Shown: positions 22,111-32,218 of the stretch, piece by piece
Layout: each line of letters opens with the position of its first letter
How positions within the stretch are numbered: the stretch's first letter is position 1
DNA from: Roseateles chitinivorans
GTDB taxonomy: Bacteria > Pseudomonadota > Gammaproteobacteria > Burkholderiales > Burkholderiaceae_C
Length of the DNA: 64,000 nucleotides
Direction: 5' to 3'
Assembly: GCF_002761755.1 (NCBI RefSeq)
Contig: NZ_PEOG01000007.1
Span: 62,001 to 126,000 of the forward strand
Translations under genes and position numbers: made by a program
The notes under the pieces: generated by a model
What the model was told of the DNA's origin: nothing
Databases searched by the model: none
What the model saw: only the letters and a program-made list of their open reading frames with translations

Positions 22111-22686
22111 TCAGAACTGGTAGGCCAGGCCCATGCTCAGTCGATCGTCCTTCTTGTTGAAGCCGTTGGCCTGCGGCATGTCGTTGTAGCGGGTGGCTTC
22201 GGCGCGCAGCGAGACATTCTTCGTCAGCGCGTAGTCGACGCCCACGCCCAGCTTCAGGCCGGTCTTGTCCTTGTCGCCCAGGCCGTTGCTGAAGTCGCGC
22301 TCGGCATAGGCCAGGCCGACCTTGCCGTAGACGCCGAAGCCGGCGCCCAGCGGCGCGCGGGCGATGCCGTCCAGTGCGTACACCTTGTTCTTCGCGGTCA
22401 CGCCGTCGAAGCTGACCTTGCCCAGGTCGGTGTAGGAGATCTCAGCCGCGAAGTTCTCGTTGAACTTGTAGCCGCCGAAGATGCTGTAGCTGTCCGAGGT
22501 GCGCTTCTGCGAGTTGCCGTCCACGCGCTGCGTCGTCTTGCCGACGTCACCACCGATGTAGTACGGGGTCACCGGATCGGCATGCGCCACGCCCACGCCC
22601 AGGGTCAGCGCGGCGGCGGCCACGGCCAGCAGGCCGGCCTTCTTGCCGTTGATCGAGGTGCGAGCGTTGTTGTTGTTGCGGTTCAT
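22111..22686 (-). CDS. Outer-membrane beta-barrel protein (OmpA/OmpW-like small porin)
   Basis: Protein of 191 aa. A long signal peptide ends near GVAHA-DPVTPYY. The mature part shows alternating-hydrophobicity strands (YSIFGGYKFNENFAAEISYTDLG, GFGVYGKVGLAYAERDF, TGLKLGVGVDYALTKNVSLRAEATRY) and a C-terminal aromatic residue (GLAYQF), the barrel-assembly signal. It fits the eight-stranded barrel families of the OmpA-like or OmpW type. AAGGAG precedes ATG 22686. Probably surface adhesion or small-molecule passage; no specific role can be read. Confidence 0.85.
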   Translation of the reverse strand: MNRNNNNARTSINGKKAGLLAVAAAALTLGVGVAHADPVTPYYIGGDVGKTTQRVDGNSQKRTSDSYSIFGGYKFNENFAAEISYTDLGKVSFDGVTAKNKVYALDGIARAPLGAGFGVYGKVGLAYAERDFSNGLGDKDKTGLKLGVGVDYALTKNVSLRAEATRYNDMPQANGFNKKDDRLSMGLAYQF

Positions 22687-22970
22687 TCGAAACTCCTTCA
22701 GAGCTGTTGATCGATGTCGTCCGGGGGTGCCTTGGACAACCGCCAGGCTCGTTCGACATGGAGCTCATTCTGGGAATTCGACCCCGCGCTGTCTGTGGAC
22801 CGAGTTGGGCGCTTCTGTGACGGTCCTTGACAGCGGCAGTCGACCGGCTTGACGAAGCTTCACGCGGGGCGATCCGCGCCCACGGGCAAGGGCCATCAGA
22901 CCGCGAAGCACGATGGCATCGGATCAAAACCGGATCGGTCGCGGATCGGAACGGGCCAGATCAGGCCGGA

Positions 22971-24287
22971 TCAGGCCGTCGCGACCGGCCAATGCAGCAG
23001 CAGGCGCGCACCGCCCAGCCGCGGCGCTTCGCCCAGCCGCGCGTGTCCACCGTGCGCATGGGCGACGTGACGCACGATCGCCAGGCCAAGGCCGAAGCCG
23101 CGCGTCCCGCGCCCCTTGCGCTCGAGCCGCTTGAATGGCTCGAAGGCGGCCTCGCGCAGCGAGGGCGGCACGCCTTCGCCGTCATCGTCGATCGCGAGCC
23201 AGAGCTGGCCTGCCTCGACCCACGCGGTCAGCAGGATGCGGCCCGCCGCGTACCGCGCCGCGTTGCGCAGGCCGTTGCGCACCGCGTAGGGCAGCAAGCG
23301 CTCGTCGAAAGGCAGCGCGGCGGGCAGGCGCAGATCGGTATCGAGCGCCTTGCCGTCGAGCAGCGGTGCCAGCGACGCCGCCTCCCGCGCCAGCATGTCG
23401 CCCAGGTCGCCCTGCACCACATTCGGCTGCAGCGCGCCCATGTCCAGCCGGGCCAGCGTCAAGCTGGCGTCGATCAGCTCGTCGAGCTCGGCGATGTCGC
23501 GCTCGCAGGCCATCACCGCCTGCTCGCGCCGGTCACGGTCGTCCTCGTCGACCAGCGCGTCGACCGCGAAGCGCAGCCGCGCCAGCGGCGTGCGCAGCTC
23601 ATGCGAAACCGCGCCGGTCAATTCGCGCTGCGTCGCCATCGCGGCGGCCAGCCGCTCCAGCATCGCGCGGGTCGCGGCGGCCACCGGCGCGAACAGCCGG
23701 CTCTTGAGCGGCGGCAGCTCGGTATCGAGCCGTCCGGCGCTCAGCCGTTCGGCCGCCCGTTGCAGGCCGCGCAGGTCGCGCCACAGCGGCCGCAGCTGCC
23801 ACCAGGCGATCAGCGCGACCGCCAGCGCGATCACCACCGCCACGCCCAATTGCGCCGCGAGTTCCTTCGGCAGCTCGCCCGCGCGCTTCGAATCCAGGGG
23901 CCCGAGCAACAGCAGCTGATCCGGCTCGCCAGGCAAGGCGGCGTAGATGCGGCGGTTGAAGCCGGTCACCAGGACCTCGCCGCGCTCCAGCCGCCGGCGC
24001 TGGTCGGCGCTGAGTTGCGCGAGGTCGGTGCGCACCAGCCGGACCGGATAGTCGAACTGCGCGTCGAGCTCACGCACGCGCTCGCGGCGTGCCGGCGGAT
24101 CGAGCGGCGCCAGGTCGCGCACCAGCAGGTCCACCGTGCCGCGCATGAAGTTGCGCACGTAGTCGTTGGTGACCTCGGACGCCCCGATCAGCACCAGCCC
24201 CTCGACGAGCAGGATCAGCGCCAGCACCGCCAGCCCCAGTCCCAGCGCCATCCGCAGCAGCGAGGCGCGCAGCGTCATCGCGGCCAT
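22971..24287 (-). CDS. Sensor histidine kinase, RstB-like
   Basis: Protein of 438 aa. Two membrane spans (about 13-34 and 147-165) flank a short periplasmic sensor of about 110 residues; then a HAMP linker, HisKA with SHELRTPLARLRFA, and an ATPase domain with NGLRNAARYA (N box), DDDGEGVP (G1) and RGFGLGLAIV (G2). The gene starts inside the stop of the response regulator gene (TGATG). The layout of sensor and RstA-like partner suggests an envelope or ion-stress system, but the signal is unknown. 285 bases upstream of the next gene (22687-22970) contain only short GGATC repeats. Confidence 0.9.
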   Translation of the reverse strand: MAAMTLRASLLRMALGLGLAVLALILLVEGLVLIGASEVTNDYVRNFMRGTVDLLVRDLAPLDPPARRERVRELDAQFDYPVRLVRTDLAQLSADQRRRLERGEVLVTGFNRRIYAALPGEPDQLLLLGPLDSKRAGELPKELAAQLGVAVVIALAVALIAWWQLRPLWRDLRGLQRAAERLSAGRLDTELPPLKSRLFAPVAAATRAMLERLAAAMATQRELTGAVSHELRTPLARLRFAVDALVDEDDRDRREQAVMACERDIAELDELIDASLTLARLDMGALQPNVVQGDLGDMLAREAASLAPLLDGKALDTDLRLPAALPFDERLLPYAVRNGLRNAARYAAGRILLTAWVEAGQLWLAIDDDGEGVPPSLREAAFEPFKRLERKGRGTRGFGLGLAIVRHVAHAHGGHARLGEAPRLGGARLLLHWPVATA

Positions 24288-24994
24288 CAGTCGATCGCGA
24301 AGAGGTAGCCCTGTCCGCGCACCGTCTTGATCCGCACCGGCGCCTGCGCGTCGTCGCCGATCTTCCTGCGCAGCCGCGAGATGCGTGCGTCGATGGCGCG
24401 GTCCAGGCCATCGAACTCCAGCCCCCGCAGGCCCTGCATGATGTCGTCGCGGCTGACCACCTGTCCGGCGCGCTGCGCCAGGAAGTTCAGCAGCTCGTAT
24501 TCGGCGGTCGTGAGCGCGACCGGCTCGCCATGCAGGCGCAGCTCCCGCGACTGCGGCAGCAGCGTCAGCGGCCCGAAGTGCAGCGCTTCGCCGACCGGAT
24601 GCGCGGCCGGTAGCGCGTCCCGGCGCAGCAGCGCCTTGAGGCGGGCCAGCAGCACCCGCGGCGCCACCGGCTTGGTGATGTAGTCGTCGGCCCCGCCCTC
24701 CAGGCCCAGCACCTGGTCGATGTCGTCGTCGCGCGCGGTCAGCATCACGATGCGGCCGGCAAAGTCACGCCGGGTGTCGCGCAGCACGTCGAAGCCGTCC
24801 TTGCCCGGCAGATGTCCGTCCAGCAGCACCAGGTCGAAGGGCTCCTGGCGCATCAGCGCCTCGCCGGCCAATCCGTCGCCGCAGACGGTGACGGCGTAGT
24901 TGGCCTTGTGCAGCGCATCGGCGACCAGTTGCGCCAGGCGCTCGTCGTCCTCGATCAGCAGGATGCGCGCGGCGCTCTGAGCAGAAATATCCAT
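24287..24994 (-). CDS. OmpR-family response regulator, RstA-like
   Basis: Protein of 235 aa from ATG 24994, or 239 aa from ATG 25006; neither has a clear ribosome-binding site. The receiver domain (ILLIEDDERLAQLV, phosphoacceptor Asp in LVLLDGHLPG, Lys in YITKPV) is followed by an OmpR-type winged helix (LTTAEYELLNFLAQ, VSRDDIMQGLRGLEFDGLDRAIDARISRLRRKIGDD). The QGLRGLEFDGLDRAID segment resembles RstA. Coupled to the kinase gene downstream. Confidence 0.92.
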   Translation of the reverse strand: MDISAQSAARILLIEDDERLAQLVADALHKANYAVTVCGDGLAGEALMRQEPFDLVLLDGHLPGKDGFDVLRDTRRDFAGRIVMLTARDDDIDQVLGLEGGADDYITKPVAPRVLLARLKALLRRDALPAAHPVGEALHFGPLTLLPQSRELRLHGEPVALTTAEYELLNFLAQRAGQVVSRDDIMQGLRGLEFDGLDRAIDARISRLRRKIGDDAQAPVRIKTVRGQGYLFAID

Positions 24995-25093
24995 GGCCGC
25001 GAGCATAGGCGAGGCCCCTTGCCGCCGACTTCAGCCACGCTTAAGCGCGCCCGCCACCGCGTGCGCACGCGCGAGGACCGCCAGGCGCGGCGG

Positions 25094-25861
25094 TCAGCGG
25101 TCAGCGGGCACGTCGAGGCGCCAGCCGGCGGGCGTCCGCACCGCGCGCAAGGTCGGATCGTCCGCCAGCGCGGCCCAGCGCTGCGCCAGGTGATCCAGCG
25201 CCTGCGGCGACAGGTCGGTGCGGCTGGCCATCACGCGGTCGACGGTCTCCGGCGTCAGGCAGGCGGTCAGCGCCGCCCGCGCGGGTCCGGTCAAGGCCGC
25301 GCGCCAGCGCAGACGCAGCGCGGCGATCTCCTCGGCGTCGCTGCGCTCGATCGGGTCGTGCCAGGTGTAGACCCGCGACAGCCCCTCGTGCGCCTCGGTC
25401 TGCTGCTCGCCTTCGTCGGTCATGCCGATGGCCACCAGCACGCGGCCCGAGGGATGGTTCTCCGGCGCCGTCGTGCCCATCAGGTGCCGCATGCCCAGCA
25501 CCTGGCGGCAGTAGTCGAAGGTGGCGGACGCCGCCTCGCGCGCATAGCCGTGGCCCCAGAAGCGCGCCGGAAAGCCGTAGCCGATGTCCGGATACGGCAA
25601 GCCCTCGCGCTGGATCACGCCGGCCAGGCCGAGCAGCTCGCCGTCCTCGAGCCGCTCGACGGCCCAGAAGCCGAAGCCCAGCAGCCAGTAGCGCGCCTCC
25701 AGCCGCTCGCGGATCCAGGCGGCGGCCTGCTCGTCGGTGCGCACCTGCGCGTCGTAGATGTGCTCGATCCACGCCGGCTCGTTGAGCAGCCCGCGGACGA
25801 AGGCCGCATCCGATTGGCGAAACCACCGCAGCCGCAGCCGCGCCGTCCTCAAGACTTCCAT
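25094..25861 (-). CDS. GNAT-family acetyltransferase (RimJ/RimL-like) with C-terminal extension
   Basis: Protein of 255 aa. Residues 1-170 form a RimJ/RimL-type GNAT domain ([60 protein letters not shown]). The last 70-80 residues are an additional helical region ([17 protein letters not shown]...) not usual in this family. ATG 25861 starts at the conserved LRTARLRLR segment; the longer upstream frame is Arg-rich and unlikely. Divergent from pyrF. Substrate unknown. Confidence 0.8.
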   Translation of the reverse strand: MEVLRTARLRLRWFRQSDAAFVRGLLNEPAWIEHIYDAQVRTDEQAAAWIRERLEARYWLLGFGFWAVERLEDGELLGLAGVIQREGLPYPDIGYGFPARFWGHGYAREAASATFDYCRQVLGMRHLMGTTAPENHPSGRVLVAIGMTDEGEQQTEAHEGLSRVYTWHDPIERSDAEEIAALRLRWRAALTGPARAALTACLTPETVDRVMASRTDLSPQALDHLAQRWAALADDPTLRAVRTPAGWRLDVPADR

Positions 25862-26016
25862 CCGCGCCTCCCAGCGCCCGTGAGCGTCATCGCGACACCG
25901 GCGGGCGATCGATACCGAACGGGGCCGCCGGGCAAAAGCGGGACAATACCGCACCCCGCCGGCCCGGTGAGCGCCGACCCGCCCGGCCCCCCGAACGACT
26001 TTCTCCCGGACACCTC

Positions 26017-26847
26017 ATGAAATTCATGCAGAAGCTGCAGGCCGCCGAGCGCCTGAACGACTCCCTGCTGTGCGTCGGACTGGACCCCGATCCCGCCAGG
26101 TTCCCCGCGCCCTGGAAGGGCGACGCCGGCCGGATCTACGACTTCTGCGCCGCCATCGTCGACGCGACCAAGGACCTGGTCAGCGCGTTCAAGCCGCAGA
26201 TCGCCTACTTCGCCGCGCATCGCGCCGAGGACCAGCTCGAGCAGCTGATGGCGCACATGAAGCGCAACGCGCCGCATGTGCCGGTGATCCTGGACGCCAA
26301 GCGCGGCGACATCGGCGCCACCGCCGAGCAGTACGCCCGCGAGGCCTTCGAGCGCTACCAGGCCGATGCGGTGACGCTGTCGCCGTTCATGGGTCGCGAC
26401 TCGGTCGAGCCTTACCTGCGCTATCCCGACAAGGGCACCTTCCTGCTGTGCCGCACCTCCAACCCTGGCGGCGACGACTGGCAGATGCAGCGCCTGGCCG
26501 ACGTGCCGGGCCAGCCGCGGCTGTTCGAGCACCTAGCGGCGATCGCGCAGGGCGAATGGAACACCAACGGCCAGCTCGGCCTGGTGGTCGGCGCGACCTA
26601 TCCGAAGGAGATCGAGCGGGTGCGCGCGCTGGCACCGACGCTGCCGCTGCTGATCCCGGGCGTCGGCGCCCAGGGCGGCGATGCCGCGGCCACCGTCGCC
26701 GCCGGCTGGCGTCGGGACGCCGGCACGGTGATCGTGAATTCCTCCCGGGCGGTGCTGTACGCCTCCGCTGGCGAGGACTTCGCCGCCGCCGCCCGCCGTG
26801 TCGCGCTGGCGACACGCGACACCCTGCGCCCCACCGCCGCCGCCTGA
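26017..26847 (+). CDS. pyrF: Orotidine 5'-phosphate decarboxylase, type 2
   Basis: Protein of 276 aa catalysing the last step of UMP synthesis. The catalytic motif is [12 protein letters not shown] with Lys95. [10 protein letters not shown] at the N-terminus and the long form mark the type 2 branch common in Burkholderiales. Start [13 protein letters not shown] is the family start. A self-complementary GC element lies at 26850-26865 right after the stop. Confidence 0.96.
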   Translation: MKFMQKLQAAERLNDSLLCVGLDPDPARFPAPWKGDAGRIYDFCAAIVDATKDLVSAFKPQIAYFAAHRAEDQLEQLMAHMKRNAPHVPVILDAKRGDIGATAEQYAREAFERYQADAVTLSPFMGRDSVEPYLRYPDKGTFLLCRTSNPGGDDWQMQRLADVPGQPRLFEHLAAIAQGEWNTNGQLGLVVGATYPKEIERVRALAPTLPLLIPGVGAQGGDAAATVAAGWRRDAGTVIVNSSRAVLYASAGEDFAAAARRVALATRDTLRPTAAA

Positions 26848-27081
26848 CCGGCGCCCCGGGGCGCCCGCCAACTAATTGACAGAATCCTCGGGCGCGCGCC
26901 GGGAGGCGTGCGTTTCGGGATTTCTCGACGCTTCAGATCGGCCCCTGCTCGCCGAGACTCCGTTACCGGACGTTGCACTCCGAGGCCGCCGCGCGCCGAA
27001 CCGGCTGACGCGGCCCTCGGCACCGGTCGCCACGAGAGCGGCCGCGCAAGGTCCCCGGACACAACCGTTGGGCAAGGTCGA

Positions 27082-30000
27082 GTGAGCAAGGATTCCCAGG
27101 ACGATCTGAGCAGTCTGGTGGGGCAGGAACTGTCGCGCGGCGACAGCCTGCCCGCGACGCTGCAATGGCGCGCCGCGCGGCTGTTCATGGCCGCGTGCGT
27201 GCTGCTGTCCGGGTTGGCGGGCCTGCTGCTCCTGGCCAGCGCCGGCGCGGCCGAACCGCTGGGCGGCATGGTGCCGCCGGCGCTCTCGCTGCTGACCACC
27301 TTCGCCGCGCTGGCCATGCTGTGGAAGCTGCCCGCCGACCGGGGGCCGGCCGCCACCGTCCTGCTGATGGGCCTGGCCATGGCGACGGCGTTGTCGCTGG
27401 CCGTGTCGCGCGAACTGGGGCTGAATGCCGCCAGCCTCGGGATCATGGGGCTGATGGTGGCGCTGGGCACCAGCATGATCGGCCTGGGCGCCGGGCTGTC
27501 GCTGTTCGGCCTGGGCCTGGCGGCGCTGGGGGGACTGGCCTCGGCGGAGCTCGGCGGCTGGATCCACGTCGGCAGCGCCCCGGTCGGCCTGACCGCACGG
27601 CTGATCACCCAGCTGCTGCTGCTCAGCGCCGGCCTGGTCGTCGGCCTGGGCACCGCCAAGCTGATCCGGCGCGCGATGCAGGAGGTCAACGAGCGCCACT
27701 CGCGTTTCCGCCACCTGCTCAACATGGCGGCGGACTGGTACTGGGAGATGGACCGCCAGTTCCGCTTCACCCACCTGGCCGAGCACCACGCCGGCGCGTC
27801 CGGCCTGTCGGTCGCCGAGCGGATGGGCCGCGCGCCGTGGGAGATCGAGCACCTGGGCCTGTCCGACGAGGACCTCGACGCGCACCGCGCCGACCTGGAA
27901 TCGCACCGACCGTTCCGCGGCCTGGTGATGCGCCGCACCTCCGAGGACGGCACGCTGCGCTACGTCTCGATCAGCGGCGAGCCGCGCTTCGACGCCAAGG
28001 GCAACTTCCGCGGCTACTGGGGCGTGGGCCGCGACGTCACCGACGAGGTCCAGACCGAGCAGGCCATGGTGGCCACCGAGACGCGCTATCGCGAGCTGTT
28101 CCGCCGCTCGCCGTCGCCGCTGGTGCTGCATCGCTGGGGCCGGGTGATGGATGCCAATCCGGCGGCGATGGCGATGTTCGGCTACACCCAGCGCTCGTCG
28201 ATGATCGGCCAGGACCTGTTCTCGCATTACGAGCCGGGCGACGAGGAACGCGCCCGCCAGCGCGCCGCCAAGATCGAGGCGCTGCCGGTCGGCGCGATGC
28301 TGCCGATGACGGAATTCCGGCTGCGGACCCTGTCGCGCCGCCGCCGCCTGGTGCAGGCCACCAGCGTGCGCGTGGACGCGGCCACCGGCCCGGCGACGCT
28401 GTCCTTCTTCATCGACCAGACCGAGACCTCGCGCGCGCAGGAGGCGCTGCGGCGCTCCGAGGCGCTGCTGTCGCACCTGTTCGCGACCAGCCCGGACGTC
28501 GTCACCCTGACCGAGACCATCAGCGGCCGCTACGTGATGGTCAACAAGACCTTCGAGCTGATGAGCGGCTACACCGCCGACGAGGTGCTGGGCCGCAGCA
28601 CCGAGGAGATCGGCATCTGGCAGGACATCGCCGATCGCGAGCGGCTGGTCGAGGCGCTCCACCGGCACGGCCGCGTCAGCGACATGCCGGCCACCTTCGT
28701 CAACCGGCGCGGGCAGCCGATCCCGATGCTGCTGTCGGCGGCGCCCTTCGTGCTGGACGGGATGTCCTACCTGGTCGTCAACTCGCGCGACGTCAGCGAC
28801 ACCGAGCGCACCCGGCTGGTCCACGCGGCGATCCTGGAGAACGCCTCGATCGGCATCGCGCTGACGCGCGACCAGCGTTTCGTGCAGGCCAACCGGCTGG
28901 TGGAGGAGATGTTCGGCTGGCCTGCCGGCGGGCTGATCGGCCAGCCGGGCAGCGTGGTGTGGCCGGGCATGGACGACTACGACGCGGTCGGTCGCGAGCT
29001 CGGTCCGCGCCTGGCCGCGGGCGAGCAGGTCGAGGTCGAGCGCCTGATGCGGCGCCGCGATGGCAGCCGCTTCCTGTGCCGGATCCTGGCCCGCGCGGTG
29101 GACCCCAACCACCCCAGCCGCGGCGGCACGATCTGGATCATGGAGGACGTCACCGAACGCCGGCGCGTCGAGGCCGCCCTGGCGCAGGCCAAGGACGAGG
29201 CGCAGGCGGCCAACCGCGCCAAGAGCGCCTTCCTGGCCAACATCAGCCACGAGATCCGCACGCCGCTCAACGGCCTCGTGGGACTGGCGCGTCTGCTGCA
29301 GCAGCCGGACCTGGCCGCCGACACCCGCAGCCACTACCTGGACCAGATGGTGGACAGCGCGGAGAGCCTGTCGGGGCTGATGTCGGACATCCTGGACCTG
29401 TCCAAGATCGAGGCTGGCCGGCTGACGCTGGAGACGGTGCCCTTCGCGCTGCGCGACATGCTCGCCACGATGCGCATGGGCTACCTGACGCTGGCGCAGG
29501 CGCGCGGGCTCGGCTTCAGCATCGATGTCGACGACGCGGTGCCCGCCTGGGTGATCGGCGATCCGGTCCGCACGCGCCAGATCCTGAGCAATTACCTGAG
29601 CAACGCGCTGAAGTTCACCGAGCAGGGCAGCGTCGCGGTGCGCGTGCGCCGGCTGGACGAGCGGCGGCTGCGCATCGAGGTCAGCGACACCGGGCCCGGC
29701 ATCGCCGAGGCGATGCACGAGCGCCTGTTCCAGCCCTTCACCCAGGCCGACGAATCGACCACCCGCCGCTACGGCGGCACGGGGCTGGGCCTGTCGATCT
29801 GCCGGGAGCTGGCCACGCTGATGGGCGGCCAGGTCGGCGTGGAGAGCCAGCCGGGCGCCGGAGCGACCTTCTGGGCCGAGCTGCCGCTGCCCGCCGCGCC
29901 CGCCCCGATGAGCGCCCAGCGCCGCGCGCCGGCGGACGATGCAGAGCTCGCCGGGCGCCGCATCCTGATGGTCGAGGACAACCCGGTGAACATGATGATC

Positions 30001-30333
30001 GCCGTGGCGATGCTGGAGCAGTGGGGCGCGGAGGTCTCGCAGGCCAGCGACGGCAGCCAGGCGGTGGAGGCGGTCACCGCCGCCGCCAGCATGGGCAAGC
30101 CCTTCGACGCGGTGCTGATGGATGTGCAGATGCCGGTCATGAGCGGCCACGAGGCCACCCGCCAGCTGCGCCAGCGCTACGACCAGACGCAGCTGCCGAT
30201 CGTCGCGCTGACCGCCGCGGCGCTGGTGCAGGAGCGCGACGAGGCGCTCGGCGCCGGGATGAACGAGTTCCTCACCAAGCCCATCGACGCCCAGCGGCTG
30301 CGGCAGGTGCTGGTGAGGCTGACGGCGGGGTGA
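27082..30333 (+). CDS. Multi-PAS hybrid sensor histidine kinase/response regulator
   Basis: Protein of about 1083 aa from GTG 27082, preceded by AAGG. Residues 33-195 hold five or six membrane spans. About four PAS domains follow (205-700; note ADWYWEMDRQFRFTHLAEHH and GRYVMVNKTFELMSGYTADEV). HisKA has FLANISHEIRTPLNGLVGLAR with His723. The ATPase domain has ILSNYLSNALKFTEQG and GGTGLGLSI. A receiver (about 958-1080) has MVEDNPVN and DAVLMDVQMPVMSGHEA with Asp1014. No phosphotransfer domain is present, so the output must go through another protein. No DNA-binding domain. Monocistronic; the 208 bases after it hold nothing I can assign. Confidence 0.88.
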   Translation: MSKDSQDDLSSLVGQELSRGDSLPATLQWRAARLFMAACVLLSGLAGLLLLASAGAAEPLGGMVPPALSLLTTFAALAMLWKLPADRGPAATVLLMGLAMATALSLAVSRELGLNAASLGIMGLMVALGTSMIGLGAGLSLFGLGLAALGGLASAELGGWIHVGSAPVGLTARLITQLLLLSAGLVVGLGTAKLIRRAMQEVNERHSRFRHLLNMAADWYWEMDRQFRFTHLAEHHAGASGLSVAERMGRAPWEIEHLGLSDEDLDAHRADLESHRPFRGLVMRRTSEDGTLRYVSISGEPRFDAKGNFRGYWGVGRDVTDEVQTEQAMVATETRYRELFRRSPSPLVLHRWGRVMDANPAAMAMFGYTQRSSMIGQDLFSHYEPGDEERARQRAAKIEALPVGAMLPMTEFRLRTLSRRRRLVQATSVRVDAATGPATLSFFIDQTETSRAQEALRRSEALLSHLFATSPDVVTLTETISGRYVMVNKTFELMSGYTADEVLGRSTEEIGIWQDIADRERLVEALHRHGRVSDMPATFVNRRGQPIPMLLSAAPFVLDGMSYLVVNSRDVSDTERTRLVHAAILENASIGIALTRDQRFVQANRLVEEMFGWPAGGLIGQPGSVVWPGMDDYDAVGRELGPRLAAGEQVEVERLMRRRDGSRFLCRILARAVDPNHPSRGGTIWIMEDVTERRRVEAALAQAKDEAQAANRAKSAFLANISHEIRTPLNGLVGLARLLQQPDLAADTRSHYLDQMVDSAESLSGLMSDILDLSKIEAGRLTLETVPFALRDMLATMRMGYLTLAQARGLGFSIDVDDAVPAWVIGDPVRTRQILSNYLSNALKFTEQGSVAVRVRRLDERRLRIEVSDTGPGIAEAMHERLFQPFTQADESTTRRYGGTGLGLSICRELATLMGGQVGVESQPGAGATFWAELPLPAAPAPMSAQRRAPADDAELAGRRILMVEDNPVNMMIAVAMLEQWGAEVSQASDGSQAVEAVTAAASMGKPFDAVLMDVQMPVMSGHEATRQLRQRYDQTQLPIVALTAAALVQERDEALGAGMNEFLTKPIDAQRLRQVLVRLTAG

Positions 30334-30541
30334 CAGCGCTTCCTGGGAGCGTTGCGCGTCCGCAGCGAGCATGCGCAGTCGATCGATGTCGACATGCGCG
30401 CGCAGCTGGCGCAGCGCCTGATCGAGGAGCACGGCGATGCGCAAGGCGCTGCAGACGCGCTCTGGACGCTCGCGCCTGCTGGCCGTCGTTCGGGCGCGAC
30501 TGCGCGACTTCGACCGAGCGCGCGATGGGTCTCGCCAGCGC

Positions 30542-32218
30542 TCACCGCAGACTGAGCGTCCCGCCCCGCCAATCCGCCGCCTGCCAGCGCTGAAAGGCGC
30601 CCAGCATCGCCGCATCGCCGGCCTGGCGCTTCGTCTCCAGCGTGTCCAGGTCGACCAGCTCGTAGCTGCGCTTGTAGCGACCCTCGGCGCGCGATTCGCG
30701 GGCGACCAGCGCTTCCTTGCCGCCGGGCACCCAGCCGGCGAATTCCGCGTAGCCCAGGCCCGGCTGCGCCGCTACCGGCGGCAGCACCGTCACCCGCCAC
30801 CCCTGCGGCGCGCGGCGCAGCAGCCAGAGCTCGCGCCATCCGTCCATCGGCATCGACGCGATCGCGATCGCGTTGCCCTCGCGGTTGATCCGCGCCGACG
30901 CCGTCATCAGCAGGCCCCAGCCGCAGTGGCGCAGCAGTGCGGCGCTCCCCTCGCGCGCGCCATTGAGCGTCAGCGTCAGGCAGGTCTCGCCCGCCGGCCC
31001 GGCCGCCGTCGACAGCCTGAAGCCGCCGATCGACTGCTCCGACGGCCCCGCCGGCAGCGCCAGCCAACGCATCGCGTTGCCCCGCATCGCGGCGTCGTTG
31101 TAGGACGGCTGGTCGTCGTCCGACAGCTCGGCGGGCACCACCCGCGCGAATGCCTCGAGCGCGCGGCGCGCGGCCGCCGAGGCGGCGTCCACCTGCAGTT
31201 GAGCCGGCACGGACACGCGACGGGCGCGGAGGAAGGCCAGGCTGCTCCACACGCCGGTCTGCCGCATCAGCACGCGATTGCGCCAGAACGTCGCCAGCAG
31301 CGGATCGCCCAGGTCCACCTTGTCCAGGACATCCGCGCGCCACTGGTCCATCGGCTCGCGCTGCGCCGGCGTCGCCGCGGGATCCAGGCAGTCGGTCCGC
31401 GTGAGCGCCAGGGCGGCGCGCGCCTTCTGCTCCGGGGTGGCCGCCGCCATCGCCAGCACGCGGCGGAAGGCCTCGCCGTCGTAGCAGAGCTGCATCGCCC
31501 CGCCCTCGCGCTCCAGCGTGCGGAAGCGCAGGCCGTAGCGCGCGGCCACGTCGAGCTGCGCGGCGACTTGCGTGTCGGCGCTGGTGAGGGCGCCGTCCGG
31601 CCGTGGCGTCGCGCGGGACGCACGCTCGGCCAGCCGCTCGGCGAGCGAACCCATCGCGTCGAGCGCCTCCGCGCCTTCCGGACCGTTGATCCGGGCCACG
31701 CTGGCGGCCTGCACATAGGCCGCGGCCAGGCCCAGCCCCAGCGCCTCCATGCCCGGTTGCTGGCGCACCACCCGCAGCGCGGCAAGCAGCGATTCGGGCT
31801 GCGCGGCGGACCCGCTGAGCGGCAGCAGGGCGCTCTTGCGCACGAAGCCGCCCCGCTCGCGGCGGTAGTCGTAGACCTGGAAGTGGTCGGGGCGCTCGCC
31901 GCGGATCTCGAGCGCCTCGCCGCGCCACAGCTGCGCCTGCGCGGGCGCCGAGTCCTTCGCCGCCGCGCGCATCGCGACGTTGTCCTGCACGACGATTGCC
32001 GTGCGCGGCGCGAGGTCATCGGGGCCGGCGCGCTTGATCGGCGGCTTCGGTGCGGCGTCGTCGGTCGCGCCGGCCGCGGGCGTGGCCGCGTCGGCCGGAT
32101 GCACGCACAGCAGCTGGACCACGGCGGCGGCGATGGCGGCGGCCATCACGAGCTTCATGCGGCTCATGGCATGTCCCTTCATGGCGTTCGATGCGGTCAT
32201 CTCGGGCTTCGCGCTCAT
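30542..32218 (-). CDS. Secreted protein of unknown function with SH3-like N-terminal region
   Basis: Protein of up to 558 aa. A signal peptide (MKLVMAAAIAAAVVQLLCVHPADA) begins 20 residues into the frame, so the true start may be ATG 32167 (MSRMKLVM) rather than 32218. The 32218 ATG is kept because it overlaps the stop of the SPFH gene as ATGA. Residues about 60-140 resemble a bacterial SH3 domain (AIVVQDNVAMRAAAKDSAPAQAQLWRGEALEIRG..FVRKSALLP). The rest is helical then beta-rich (residues 400-540) with no family I recognise. Periplasmic location is inferred. Coupling to SPFH suggests a membrane partner role. Confidence 0.7.
   Translation of the reverse strand: MSAKPEMTASNAMKGHAMSRMKLVMAAAIAAAVVQLLCVHPADAATPAAGATDDAAPKPPIKRAGPDDLAPRTAIVVQDNVAMRAAAKDSAPAQAQLWRGEALEIRGERPDHFQVYDYRRERGGFVRKSALLPLSGSAAQPESLLAALRVVRQQPGMEALGLGLAAAYVQAASVARINGPEGAEALDAMGSLAERLAERASRATPRPDGALTSADTQVAAQLDVAARYGLRFRTLEREGGAMQLCYDGEAFRRVLAMAAATPEQKARAALALTRTDCLDPAATPAQREPMDQWRADVLDKVDLGDPLLATFWRNRVLMRQTGVWSSLAFLRARRVSVPAQLQVDAASAAARRALEAFARVVPAELSDDDQPSYNDAAMRGNAMRWLALPAGPSEQSIGGFRLSTAAGPAGETCLTLTLNGAREGSAALLRHCGWGLLMTASARINREGNAIAIASMPMDGWRELWLLRRAPQGWRVTVLPPVAAQPGLGYAEFAGWVPGGKEALVARESRAEGRYKRSYELVDLDTLETKRQAGDAAMLGAFQRWQAADWRGGTLSLR

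Noticed and set aside
26850-26865. Self-complementary GGCGCC-CCGG-GGCGCC after pyrF as a terminator
   Set aside because: Short 6-bp stem and no U tract; too weak to call.
26876-26881. Consensus -35 TTGACA upstream of the hybrid kinase
   Set aside because: No acceptable -10 at 16-18 bases; the downstream region is almost pure G/C.
30334-30541. Short frame LRVRSEHAQSIDVDMRAQLA after the hybrid kinase
   Set aside because: Looks faintly protein-like on both strands but has no ribosome-binding site or recognisable family.
26872-30615. 1247-codon minus-strand frame opposite the hybrid kinase
   Set aside because: The plus strand has complete PAS, HisKA, ATPase and receiver motifs; the minus frame is a low-complexity antisense shadow.
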